Shown here piece by piece: positions 1-8,669 of a DNA stretch of 64,000 nucleotides. Positions within the stretch are counted from its first letter, which is position 1, and the number at the start of each line of letters is the position of its first letter. A model generated the notes under the pieces. That model made no database searches. It worked only from the letters and a program-made list of their open reading frames with translations, and was not told the origin of the DNA. Origin of the DNA: Amycolatopsis anabasis (GTDB lineage Bacteria > Actinomycetota > Actinomycetes > Mycobacteriales > Pseudonocardiaceae); NCBI RefSeq assembly GCF_009765355.1, contig NZ_VTHK01000005.1, forward strand, positions 245,438 through 309,437. Reading direction: 5' to 3'. The position numbers and the translations under genes were made by a program.

Positions 1-1
1 A

Positions 2-8
2 CTTGCTT
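2..8. promoter_or_regulatory. Right half of a probable KstR2 operator, cut by the window edge
   Basis: The window opens with CTTGCTT, the right arm of the KstR2 palindrome (AAGCAAGnnCTTGCTT) that controls ring C/D catabolism genes in actinobacteria. The left arm would lie outside the window. The position, about 55 bases before two SDR genes that belong to the KstR2 regulon in mycobacteria, supports the call. Only half the site can be seen. Confidence 0.5.
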
Positions 9-61
9 GGTACGTTAGCAGGGTCCCAGATCCGGGTACAGAGTCGTCAGGAGGTGCGCCG

Positions 62-853
62 GTGGCGCTCGAACTCCGCCTCGAAGGTGCGGTCGTGCTG
101 GTCACCGGTGGTGTGCGCGGGGTCGGCGCGGGGATCGCCCGGGCCTTCCTGCGCGCCGGGGCCACCGTGGTCACCTGTGCCCGCGGGATGCCCGACGAAC
201 CGGTGCGCGTCGCGGAAAGCGCCGCCACCTTCGCCCTCTGCGACGTGCGGGAACCGAGTCAGGTCGACCGGCTCATCGGCGATCTCGCCGACCGGCACGG
301 GCGGCTGGACGTCGTGGTGAACAACGCGGGCGGGGCGCCGTTCGCCGAGGCCGCGACCGCGTCGCCGCGGTTCCACGCGAAGATCGTGGCGTTGAACCTG
401 CTCGCCCCGCTGACCGTCGCGCAGCGCGCGAACTCGGTGATGCAGCAGCAGGAATCCGGTGGCGTGATCGTGAACGTGAGCAGCGTCAGCGGGACCCGGC
501 CCTCGCCGGGGACGGCCTCCTACGGGGCCGCGAAGGCCGGATTGGACAACCTGACCGCGAGCCTCGCCGTCGAATGGGCGCCCAAGGTCCGGGTCAACGC
601 CCTGGATGTGGGCATGGTGCGCACGGAACGGGCCGAACTGCACTACGGTGATGAGGCGGGAGTGGCCGCCGTCGGCGCGACCGTCCCGTTAGGACGATTG
701 GCGGAACCGGAAGAGGTTGGCGCGTGCGCGGTGTTCCTGGCTTCCCCGTTGGCTTCCTACGTGAGCGGGGCGACGCTGGCCGTGCACGGCGGCGGGGAAC
801 GCCCGGCCTTCCTGGCGGCGAGCACCGCACAAGGCGATAAGGAGAATTCGTGA
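62..853 (+). CDS. SDR-family oxidoreductase, Rv3549c-like, steroid ring catabolism
   Basis: A 263-residue classical short-chain dehydrogenase/reductase. Visible are the NAD(P)-binding motif TGGVRGVG (residues 15-22), NNAG (87-90), and the catalytic residues Ser141, Tyr154 and Lys158 in SYGAAK. The GTG start follows an AGGAGG ribosome site by about seven bases. It overlaps the next SDR gene by four bases (GTGA), so the two are translationally coupled. The pair matches the Rv3549c-Rv3548c arrangement of the mycobacterial KstR2 regulon, which degrades the C/D-ring remnant (HIP) of cholesterol; the exact CoA-thioester substrate is not known from sequence. Residue 210 is encoded by TTA (689-691), a rare codon in this GC-rich DNA. 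SDR assignment is certain; the pathway role is inferred. Confidence 0.85.
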   Translation: MALELRLEGAVVLVTGGVRGVGAGIARAFLRAGATVVTCARGMPDEPVRVAESAATFALCDVREPSQVDRLIGDLADRHGRLDVVVNNAGGAPFAEAATASPRFHAKIVALNLLAPLTVAQRANSVMQQQESGGVIVNVSSVSGTRPSPGTASYGAAKAGLDNLTASLAVEWAPKVRVNALDVGMVRTERAELHYGDEAGVAAVGATVPLGRLAEPEEVGACAVFLASPLASYVSGATLAVHGGGERPAFLAASTAQGDKENS

Positions 854-1764
854 CTGGAATCGTAGCCGGCCGGGTCGTGATCGTCACCGGCGCGGGCCGG
901 GGGATCGGCCGGGCACACGCGCTGGCCTTCGCCCGGGAGGGTGCGCACGTCGTGGTCAACGACATCGGCGCCGCGCTCGACGGCAGCGGCGGCTCCGGCG
1001 GGCCCGCGCAGGACGTGGTCGCCGAGATCGAGGCGCTGGGCGGAAAGGCCGTCGCGAACACCGACGACGTCGCCGACTGGGCCGGTGCGGAACGGCTGGT
1101 GCAGACCGCGCTGGACTCGTTCGGCCGCCTGGACGTCCTGGTGAACAACGCGGGCTTCCTGCGGGACCGGATGCTGGTCAACCTCGCCGAGGAGGAATGG
1201 GACGCGGTGATCCGCGTGCACCTCAAGGGACATGTGGCGACGGCGCGGCATGCCGTGGCGTACTGGCGCGCGGAGACGAAGGCGGGCCGCACCCCGGACG
1301 CGCGCGTGATCAACACCAGTTCCGGCGCCGGGCTGCTGGGCTGCGTCGGGCAGGGCAACTACTCCGCCGCGAAGGCCGGGATCGCCGGGCTGACCCTGGT
1401 CGAGGCCGCCGAGTTCGAACGCTACGGGGTGACGGTCAACGCGATCGCGCCCGCCGCGCGGACCCGGATGACCGAGCAGGCCTTCGCCGACGACATGGCC
1501 GTGCCGGACGACGGTTTCGACGCCATGGCACCGGAAAACGTGTCACCACTGGTGGTGTGGCTGGGCAGCGCCGAATCGGCGGGTGTCACCGGGCGGATGT
1601 TCGAAGTGGACGGTGGCCGGGTGTCGGTCGCCCAGTCCTGGCGGCACGGACCGGCCGAGGACAAGGGCGCCCGCTGGGAGCCCGCCGAACTCGGCCCGGT
1701 GATCAAGCGACTGGTCGCCGAGGCTCCCGTTCCGCATCCGCCGTACTCCTACACCCCGGCCTAG
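850..1764 (+). CDS. SDR-family oxidoreductase, Rv3548c-like, steroid ring catabolism
   Basis: A 304-residue SDR, longer than the usual 250 and equal to my recollection of Rv3548c. It shows TGAGRGIG (13-20), NNAG (99-102), Ser158 and the catalytic pair Tyr171/Lys175 in NYSAAKAG. The C-terminal 40 residues extend past the usual SDR fold, as in the 17-beta-HSD4/multifunctional-enzyme-like hydroxyacyl-CoA dehydrogenases. It is the second gene of a two-gene coupled unit with the preceding SDR, and is likely an NAD-dependent dehydrogenase of a ring C/D-derived hydroxyacyl-CoA. The GTG start at 850 overlaps the upstream stop. Confidence 0.85.
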   Translation: MTGIVAGRVVIVTGAGRGIGRAHALAFAREGAHVVVNDIGAALDGSGGSGGPAQDVVAEIEALGGKAVANTDDVADWAGAERLVQTALDSFGRLDVLVNNAGFLRDRMLVNLAEEEWDAVIRVHLKGHVATARHAVAYWRAETKAGRTPDARVINTSSGAGLLGCVGQGNYSAAKAGIAGLTLVEAAEFERYGVTVNAIAPAARTRMTEQAFADDMAVPDDGFDAMAPENVSPLVVWLGSAESAGVTGRMFEVDGGRVSVAQSWRHGPAEDKGARWEPAELGPVIKRLVAEAPVPHPPYSYTPA

Positions 1765-1828
1765 CACGTGTTTCAAAAGCCGCGTGTCCCCGCTCGAGAC
1801 GACCCGGCGCGCGCCTCGGCCGAAGGCC

Positions 1829-1907
1829 CCGGATTTGCGGAGGCAGGCCGCAGACTTGCGCCAAGTGAGAGACCTGCGCGAGTCACGGCCTGGCTACGCA
1901 AATCCGG
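1829..1907. repeat. Long-armed inverted repeat between convergent genes
   Basis: CCGGATTTGCG at 1829-1839 is complementary to CGCAAATCCGG at 1897-1907. The unit lies between the rightward SDR pair and the leftward small secreted protein and may end transcription from both sides. There is no T-tract. Confidence 0.5.
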
Positions 1908-1930
1908 ACGCGCGCACTAAGAAGCACAGC

Positions 1931-2275
1931 TTAGCTGAAGACCACGGACCGCAGCTTGAGCCGGTCCGAGGCCTTGCCGCCGGGCTTCAGGGTGAAGTAG
2001 GCGTCGCCTTCGCAGTCGCTGTCCTTGAACATCGTCGCGGACGAGTGGGTGTTGTTGCGCGGGCGAAACGCGTACGCGTTGTGGAACGCCGCGACCTCGG
2101 GGATCTCGATGCATTTGCCGCTGGGCGGATCGACCAGCCCACCGACTGCGAGGTTTCCGTCCTTGTTGTAGTAGCGGTAGATGAATTCGCCCTCGGTTGC
2201 GAACGCGGTGCCGGAAACCGTGCAGACCAGGGCGAAAGCACTGGCGAGGGCGAGAAATGCGGTGCGCAGGCGCAT
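1931..2275 (-). CDS. Small secreted protein of unknown function
   Basis: A 114-residue protein with a clear Sec signal peptide: MRLR, a hydrophobic stretch to about residue 25, and an AFA cleavage site before TEGEF. The mature part of about 87 residues holds two cysteines (SGKC and DSDC) that could form one disulfide, and is rich in aromatic and charged residues. I recognise no family. It stands alone, divergent from the P450 gene and convergent with the SDR pair. Extracellular location is a reasonable inference; function is not. Confidence 0.7.
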   Translation of the reverse strand: MRLRTAFLALASAFALVCTVSGTAFATEGEFIYRYYNKDGNLAVGGLVDPPSGKCIEIPEVAAFHNAYAFRPRNNTHSSATMFKDSDCEGDAYFTLKPGGKASDRLKLRSVVFS

Positions 2276-2476
2276 CGGGAACGCATCCTTTCCGCGGTGG
2301 CTGGAGACTTCTCAACACTGCCCGCCCTTCCGGCGCCGAGGGGCCGATTCCACCCGTTCGGTTAGGGCGGGTCACCGGCCCGTGTGGTGGTGCTCAAGTC
2401 CCGCCTCCCGCGATCAGCGGTAGCCACCGCCGCGTCCCCGACGGCATCCTGGACTGGTCGTCCGAAGGGGGAAAGC

Positions 2477-3694
2477 ATGACCACCAGGCTGGACCATGAC
2501 GTCGTCGGCGAGGTGCTCGCGGCGCTGGACACGGCGGCGGGCAAGGCGGATCCGTACCCGCACTACGCGCGGCTGCGGTCGCTGGGGCCCGCGGTGACCG
2601 CACCGGACGGGCGGCTGGTGGTCACCGGATACCGGCAGTGCGCGGCGCTGGTGCGCGATCACCGGCTGGAGAAGAGGCCGGAACTGCTCCTGCTCGGCGC
2701 CGGGCACGACAACTGGCGGGAACGGCCGTCGCTGCGGCTGATGTACACCAGCATCCTCGTGCTCAACCCGCCCGTGCACACCCGGTTGCGCCGCCTGGTC
2801 TCCGCCGCGTTCACCGCCCGCCGGGTCGCCGAACTGCGCCCGGCCGTCGAGCGGATCACCGCCGAGCTGTGCGAACGGCTCGAGGGCACGGCCGACTTCG
2901 TCACCGAGTTCGCGTTTCCGCTGCCGGTGACCGTGATCGGGGAACTGCTCGGCATCCCGGCCGCGGACCGGCCGATGTTCCAGACCCTCGTCCGGGACTG
3001 GACCATGGTGCTGGACGATCTCCGCCCCGCCGTGGTCGACCAGGCGGACACCGCGGCGGTCACCATCCGCGACTACCTCGCGGAACTGGCCGCCGCGCGC
3101 CGCGCCGAACCGGCCGACGATCTGATCTCCGCGCTGGTGGCGGCCCAGGACGGCACCGAAGCACTGGACGCCGAGGAACTGGTGACCATGGCGGCGCTGC
3201 TGCTCGCCGCCGGTTTCGAGACCACCACCGGGCTGCTCGCGAACGGGCTGCTCGCGCTGCTGGCGGCGCCCGAGCAGGCGGCGCGGTTGCGCACCGAACC
3301 CGAACTCGCCGCGCCCGCGGTGGAAGAGCTGCTCCGCTACGACTCGCCCGTGCAGCTGGTGTCCACGCGCAGCGCCCCCGCCGATCTCACCATCGCCGAG
3401 GTCGCCTTCACCGAAGGGCAACGCGTCATCGGCCTGCTCGGCGCGGCGAACCGCGATCCCGCGGTGTTCCGCGAACCCGATCGGCTGGTGCTGGACCGCG
3501 CCGAGGAACCGCCGCTCTCCTTCGGCGGCGGCGTGCACTACTGCCTCGGCGCGCCGCTGGCCCGGCTGGAAGCGCAGATCGCCTTCCCGGCGCTGCTGTC
3601 CCGGTTCCCGGGTCTGGAGGTCGCGGGCACCCCGGTCTTCCGGGAGGGACTGGCGCTGCACAGCTACACGTCGCTGCCGGTGACCACGAACTAG
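2477..3694 (+). CDS. Cytochrome P450 of unassigned substrate
   Basis: A 405-residue soluble bacterial P450. It shows the I-helix oxygen-activation motif AGFETTTG, the K-helix ExxR in EELLRYDSP, and the heme loop FGGGVHYCLG with Cys356 as axial ligand. The ATG at 2477 is chosen because GGGGGAAAG precedes it and P450 homology begins just after; an upstream in-frame start would add 31 unrelated residues. It resembles CYP107-like biosynthetic or xenobiotic P450s more than CYP125/CYP142, and no KstR box lies upstream. Its stop overlaps the end of the convergent ECF sigma gene by four bases. No ferredoxin gene adjoins it. Confidence 0.85.
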   Translation: MTTRLDHDVVGEVLAALDTAAGKADPYPHYARLRSLGPAVTAPDGRLVVTGYRQCAALVRDHRLEKRPELLLLGAGHDNWRERPSLRLMYTSILVLNPPVHTRLRRLVSAAFTARRVAELRPAVERITAELCERLEGTADFVTEFAFPLPVTVIGELLGIPAADRPMFQTLVRDWTMVLDDLRPAVVDQADTAAVTIRDYLAELAAARRAEPADDLISALVAAQDGTEALDAEELVTMAALLLAAGFETTTGLLANGLLALLAAPEQAARLRTEPELAAPAVEELLRYDSPVQLVSTRSAPADLTIAEVAFTEGQRVIGLLGAANRDPAVFREPDRLVLDRAEEPPLSFGGGVHYCLGAPLARLEAQIAFPALLSRFPGLEVAGTPVFREGLALHSYTSLPVTTN

Positions 3695-4701
3695 GGCCCG
3701 GACTCGCAGGTCGCGGGTAGTCCGAAACGGTGTAGCAAGCCGTCGTGGAGGAACCACGTGACGCCGAGGATCCGGTCCTCGCGCAGGGTGAGCACGAGCA
3801 GCCCGGCCGGGTGCGCGGTCGGCTCGCCGGGTTCGGTGAGATAGCAGCCGAGCGCCGGCTGGGTATTGGCCCAGGTGGGGACCAGCCGGAAGGTCCGGCG
3901 TCCGCGCCAGGCGGTGAACGTGCCGAGGAAGTCCGCGATCGCCGCTGTGCCGTGGTATTCGTGGGGTGCCGGTGGCATGGCCAGCCACGCGTCGTCGGTC
4001 AGCAGCGCGATGATGCCGTCGACGTCCCCGGTGGTGAACGCGTCGGCGAAACGCCGGGTCAGGTCCCGCTCGCGCGGCGAATCGGGAAGCGCCGTGCGCT
4101 CGGGGTCCAGGGGCTGTCGCCGCAGCTGCTCGCGGGCACGTTGCAGGGCGCCTTTGATCGCGGTCGCGCTGGTGTCCAGCATGGCCGCGACCTCCGCGGT
4201 GGAGTAGCCGAGCACGTCACGCAGCACGAGGGTGGCGGCTTGGCGTGGCGGGAGGTGCTGCAGCCCCGCGACGAACGCCAACTCGACCGCCTCCCTGGAG
4301 CGGTAGCGGGCCTCGGGCTCCGGCGCCCGGTCGGCGATCTGCTCCAGCATCGCGTCCGGATAGGGCTGCAGCCAGGTCACGTCGCCGCGGCGGGTGGGCT
4401 CGGGCGCCTCGAACGGCGGCACCGGCTCGGGTGGTCGCCGCCGCCCGGCGTCGCGCAGCGCGTTGAGGCAGCGATTGGTGGCGATGCGGTACAGCCAGGT
4501 CCGCAGCGACGCGCGGCCGGCGAAGCCGCCCAGGCCGCGCCACGCCGCGAGCAACGTCTCCTGCAGCATGTCCTCGGCGTCGGCGAGTGACCCGAGAATC
4601 CGGTAGCAATGCAACTGAAGTTCGCACCGGTAGGGGTCGGTCAGCTCGCGAAACGCCTGCTCATCCCCGGCCCGCGCGCGGTCCAGCGTGTCCTGACTCA
4701 C
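3691..4701 (-). CDS. ECF sigma factor with C-terminal SnoaL-like domain
   Basis: A 336-residue extracytoplasmic-function sigma factor. Residues 1-75 hold region 2 (DAEDMLQETLLAAWRGL, SLRTWLYRIATN); residues about 135-195 hold region 4 (LPPRQAATLVLRDVLGYSTAEVA and a helix-turn-helix). The remaining 130 residues form a SnoaL/NTF2-like fold with HEYHG and WFLHDG, which in such ECF proteins modulates activity in place of an anti-sigma factor. This architecture is that of the SigG/SigJ-like groups. It starts at GTG 4701 and diverges from a mycothiol-isomerase-like gene, a possible target. No anti-sigma gene is adjacent. Confidence 0.85.
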   Translation of the reverse strand: MSQDTLDRARAGDEQAFRELTDPYRCELQLHCYRILGSLADAEDMLQETLLAAWRGLGGFAGRASLRTWLYRIATNRCLNALRDAGRRRPPEPVPPFEAPEPTRRGDVTWLQPYPDAMLEQIADRAPEPEARYRSREAVELAFVAGLQHLPPRQAATLVLRDVLGYSTAEVAAMLDTSATAIKGALQRAREQLRRQPLDPERTALPDSPRERDLTRRFADAFTTGDVDGIIALLTDDAWLAMPPAPHEYHGTAAIADFLGTFTAWRGRRTFRLVPTWANTQPALGCYLTEPGEPTAHPAGLLVLTLREDRILGVTWFLHDGLLHRFGLPATCESGP

Positions 4702-4785
4702 CGCGGGATCCTCCCACCGTTCCGTTTCGCGGGCCGACGGTGTCTCAACAAACGAACGACCGCAACCCTACGGAGAAGAGCAGCG

Positions 4786-5388
4786 ATGATCGACAAAACC
4801 ACCACCGCACCCGTCGACGGCCTCGCCACGGTCCTCGGCGCCACGGGCGACCTGGTCGCCGCCGTCCGGCACGACCAGTGGAGTTCCCCCACCCCGTGTC
4901 CGGAGTGGACCGTCCGGGAACTGGTCAACCACCTGGTCCTCGGGAACCGCTTGTTCACCGGCATCCTGCGCGGGGAAGCGGCTGTCCCGCCCGGCGCCTT
5001 GGACCCCAAGGTCCGCGACGCGCTCGGTGACGACCCCGCGGCCACCTACCGGCGCGCCGCCGCAGAACTGCTCGGCGCGTTCCGGCAGCCGGGCGTGCTG
5101 GAACGCGTGTTCGAGGTACCCGTCGGGCCGGTGCCCGGCATCGCCGCGGTGCATCTGCGCGCCGTCGAGGAACTCGTGCACGGCTGGGATCTCGCCCAGG
5201 CGACCGGGCAGCAACCCCGGTTCCCGGACGATCTCGTCGAGCAGGGACTGGAGTTCACCCGCGGCAAGCTCGCCGACGTCCCGCCGGACCGGAGCCCGTT
5301 CGCGCCGCCGCGACCGGTTCCCGGCCACGCCTCGCCCCTCGACCGGCTCGCCGCCCTCCTGGGCCGGGCCATCGAGCCGCCGCGCTGA
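4786..5388 (+). CDS. DinB/maleylpyruvate-isomerase-fold protein (TIGR03086-like)
   Basis: A 200-residue protein of the mycothiol-dependent maleylpyruvate isomerase/DinB-like metal-binding family. The N-terminal signature SSPTPCPEWTVRELVNHL and the later HLRAVEELVHGWDLA supply the conserved histidines of a four-helix metal site. Family members transfer or use mycothiol, but most are uncharacterised. The ATG at 4786 follows GGAGAAGAG. It is divergent from the ECF sigma gene with only 84 bases between them, so co-regulation by that sigma factor is plausible. Confidence 0.75.
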   Translation: MIDKTTTAPVDGLATVLGATGDLVAAVRHDQWSSPTPCPEWTVRELVNHLVLGNRLFTGILRGEAAVPPGALDPKVRDALGDDPAATYRRAAAELLGAFRQPGVLERVFEVPVGPVPGIAAVHLRAVEELVHGWDLAQATGQQPRFPDDLVEQGLEFTRGKLADVPPDRSPFAPPRPVPGHASPLDRLAALLGRAIEPPR

Positions 5389-5443
5389 ACTCCGTTCCCG
5401 GACGCTCATCGGTTTTGTCGGTGCCCGGGAGGACACTGCGGCT

Positions 5444-5944
5444 ATGACCACATGGCAGCAGTTCGAGGGCGAACAGCCCGTGCTCGCGGCGAAGGTTCGC
5501 GCGCGGCTCGGGGCGTACAAGCACCACGTGCTGGGCACCATCCGCAGGGACGGCCGCCCGCGGCTGAGCGGCACGGAGGTGGACTTCTTCGGGCCGGACC
5601 TCGTCCTGGGCGCGATGTCCGGCGGGATGAAGTCCCGCGACCTCCGGCGCGACGGTCGCTATTCGTTGCACACCAACCCGGGCACCGAAACCGAGATGAT
5701 GGAGAAGGGCGACGCGAAGCTCTCCGGGGTGGCGATCGAGGTCACCGATCCCGAGGTGATCCAGGCGCCCACCGACGAGCCCGTCCCCGGCCCGTCCGAT
5801 CTGTTCCTGTTGCGGCTCAACGAGGTTGTCCGCACCTCGATCGATCCGAAGCTGGACGCGCCGTTGATCGAACTCTGGCATCCGGGCAAACCCCTGCGAC
5901 GGTTCGCGCGCTACATGGAGGAGGCGATGCCGCTGGACGAGTAG
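5444..5944 (+). CDS. Pyridoxamine 5'-phosphate oxidase-like flavin/F420-binding protein
   Basis: A 166-residue split-barrel protein of the PNPOx-like superfamily. The N-terminal half has the typical HVLGTIRRDGRPRLSGTEVDF strand pattern and a later MKSRDLRRDGRYSLHT segment that lines the cofactor pocket. Members bind FMN, F420 or heme and reduce diverse substrates; none can be chosen from the sequence. The ATG at 5444 is preceded by GGGAGGA. It stands between the isomerase-like gene and convergent fadA5. Confidence 0.75.
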   Translation: MTTWQQFEGEQPVLAAKVRARLGAYKHHVLGTIRRDGRPRLSGTEVDFFGPDLVLGAMSGGMKSRDLRRDGRYSLHTNPGTETEMMEKGDAKLSGVAIEVTDPEVIQAPTDEPVPGPSDLFLLRLNEVVRTSIDPKLDAPLIELWHPGKPLRRFARYMEEAMPLDE

Positions 5945-5964
5945 CACCACAACCGAACAGGCGA

Positions 5965-7209
<1,245 letters not shown>

Positions 7210-7336
7210 TCAACCGCCATTTGGTGACTCTCCGGCGACGGTGGTTCTACCAGGAGTTTCAAGATCCTAATCGAGCAAGTAAACGGGGTTCACTCAAGCT
7301 CTTCACTTAGTTAACACCGTATGCTTTAATCGCGTC

Positions 7337-7350
7337 TAGAACGTGTTCCA
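7337..7350. promoter_or_regulatory. KstR operator for cyp125
   Basis: TAGAACGTGTTCCA is a near-perfect palindrome matching TnnAACnnGTTnnA, 49 bases before the cyp125 GTG. TATGCT at about 7320-7325 could be the -10 element, so bound repressor would lie at the transcription start. Confidence 0.85.
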
Positions 7351-7398
7351 CGACTGACGCGTGGGGTGCGGACAACCCGACGACCGATGGAGGTAGCC

Positions 7399-8625
7399 GT
7401 GGCAACGCCGCTCATCCCTGCCGGCTTCGACTTCACGGATCCCGATCTGCTGGCCACCCGGCTGCCGTTGGAGGAGTTCGCGGAGCTCCGCCGCACCGCC
7501 CCGGTCTGGTGGAACCCGCAGCCGCTCAACCGCGCGGGGTTCGGGGACGAGGGCTACTGGGTGGTGACCCGGCTGGAGGACGTCAAGGCCGTCTCCCGGG
7601 ACAGCCAGCTGTTCTCTTCCCAGGAGAAGACGGCGATCATCCGGTTCGACGAGGACATGACCGAGGACCAGTTGAACGCCATCCGGCTCATCCTGCTCAA
7701 CATGGACGCGCCGCAGCACACCAAGCTCCGCCGGATCGTCTCGAAGGGGTTCACCCCGCGGGCGATCGCGAGGCTGGAGGAGGCGCTGCGCGACCGCGCC
7801 GCGAAGATCGTGCACGAGGCCAGGAAGAAGGGCTCCGGGGATTTCGTGGCCGACGTCGCGTGCGAGCTGCCGCTGCAGGCGATCGCCGAACTGCTCGGCA
7901 TCCCGCAGGAGGACCGGCTCAAGATCTTCGACTGGTCCAACCAGATGATCGGCTACGACGACCCCGAGTACGACGTCGAACCGGTCGCCGCCTCCGCGGA
8001 ACTGGTGGGCTACGCCTGGAACATGGCCGAGGAACGCCGCAAGTGCCCGATGGACGACATCGTGACCAAACTCGTCCAGGCCGATGTGGACGGTGAGTCG
8101 CTGGCCTCCGACGAGTTCGGCTTCTTCGTGATCCTGCTGGCGGTGGCCGGTAACGAGACCACCCGCAACGCCATCACGCACGGGATGAAGGCGTTCCTCG
8201 ACCACCCCGACCAGTGGGAGCTGTACAAGGAGAAGCGGCCGAAGACCGCCCCGGACGAGATCGTCCGCTGGGCGACCCCGGTCGTCGCCTTCCAGCGCAC
8301 CGCGACCGCCGACACCGAGCTCGGCGGGCAGCACATCCGCAAGGGCGACCGGATCGGCATGTTCTACAGCTCGGCCAACTTCGATCCCGAGGTGTTCGAC
8401 CAGCCGGAGAAGTTCGACATCCTGCGCGAGGACAACCCGCACGTCGGCTTCGGCGGCACCGGTTCGCACTACTGCATCGGCGCCAACCTGGCCCGCCTGG
8501 AGATCGACCTCATCTTCAACGCGATCGCCGACGAGATGCCCGGCATCCGCGAGGCCGGTGAGCCGGTCCGCCTCCGCTCCGGCTGGCTCAACGGCATCAA
8601 GCACTACCCGGTGCACTACGCCTGA
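7399..8625 (+). CDS. cyp125: Steroid C26/C27-monooxygenase, cytochrome P450 CYP125
   Basis: A 408-residue P450 strongly resembling CYP125, which oxidises the terminal side-chain methyl of cholest-4-en-3-one to the carboxylic acid and so starts side-chain degradation. It shows the I-helix AVAGNETTRN, the K-helix DEIVRWATPV and the heme loop FGGTGSHYCIG with Cys359. The GTG at 7399 is preferred over ATG 7387 because GGAGG at 7389-7393 is correctly spaced for it. A KstR box lies in the promoter. It ends at a perfect hairpin shared with the convergent GH92 gene. Confidence 0.92.
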   Translation: MATPLIPAGFDFTDPDLLATRLPLEEFAELRRTAPVWWNPQPLNRAGFGDEGYWVVTRLEDVKAVSRDSQLFSSQEKTAIIRFDEDMTEDQLNAIRLILLNMDAPQHTKLRRIVSKGFTPRAIARLEEALRDRAAKIVHEARKKGSGDFVADVACELPLQAIAELLGIPQEDRLKIFDWSNQMIGYDDPEYDVEPVAASAELVGYAWNMAEERRKCPMDDIVTKLVQADVDGESLASDEFGFFVILLAVAGNETTRNAITHGMKAFLDHPDQWELYKEKRPKTAPDEIVRWATPVVAFQRTATADTELGGQHIRKGDRIGMFYSSANFDPEVFDQPEKFDILREDNPHVGFGGTGSHYCIGANLARLEIDLIFNAIADEMPGIREAGEPVRLRSGWLNGIKHYPVHYA

Positions 8626-8630
8626 TCGCT

Positions 8631-8660
8631 CGGCCCGAAAGCGCGCGCGCTTTCGGGCCG
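8631..8660. terminator. Perfect hairpin between convergent cyp125 and GH92 gene
   Basis: CGGCCCGAAA, a GC-alternating centre and TTTCGGGCCG form a 30-base perfect palindrome just after the cyp125 stop and before the GH92 stop. It has no long T-tract but is well placed as a bidirectional terminator. Confidence 0.75.
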
Positions 8661-8669
8661 AGTCGTCAC

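Noticed and set aside
1762..1775. KstR-like TAGCACGTGTTTCA after the second SDR gene
   Set aside because: CAC replaces the AAC half and no promoter is needed there, so chance resemblance is more likely.
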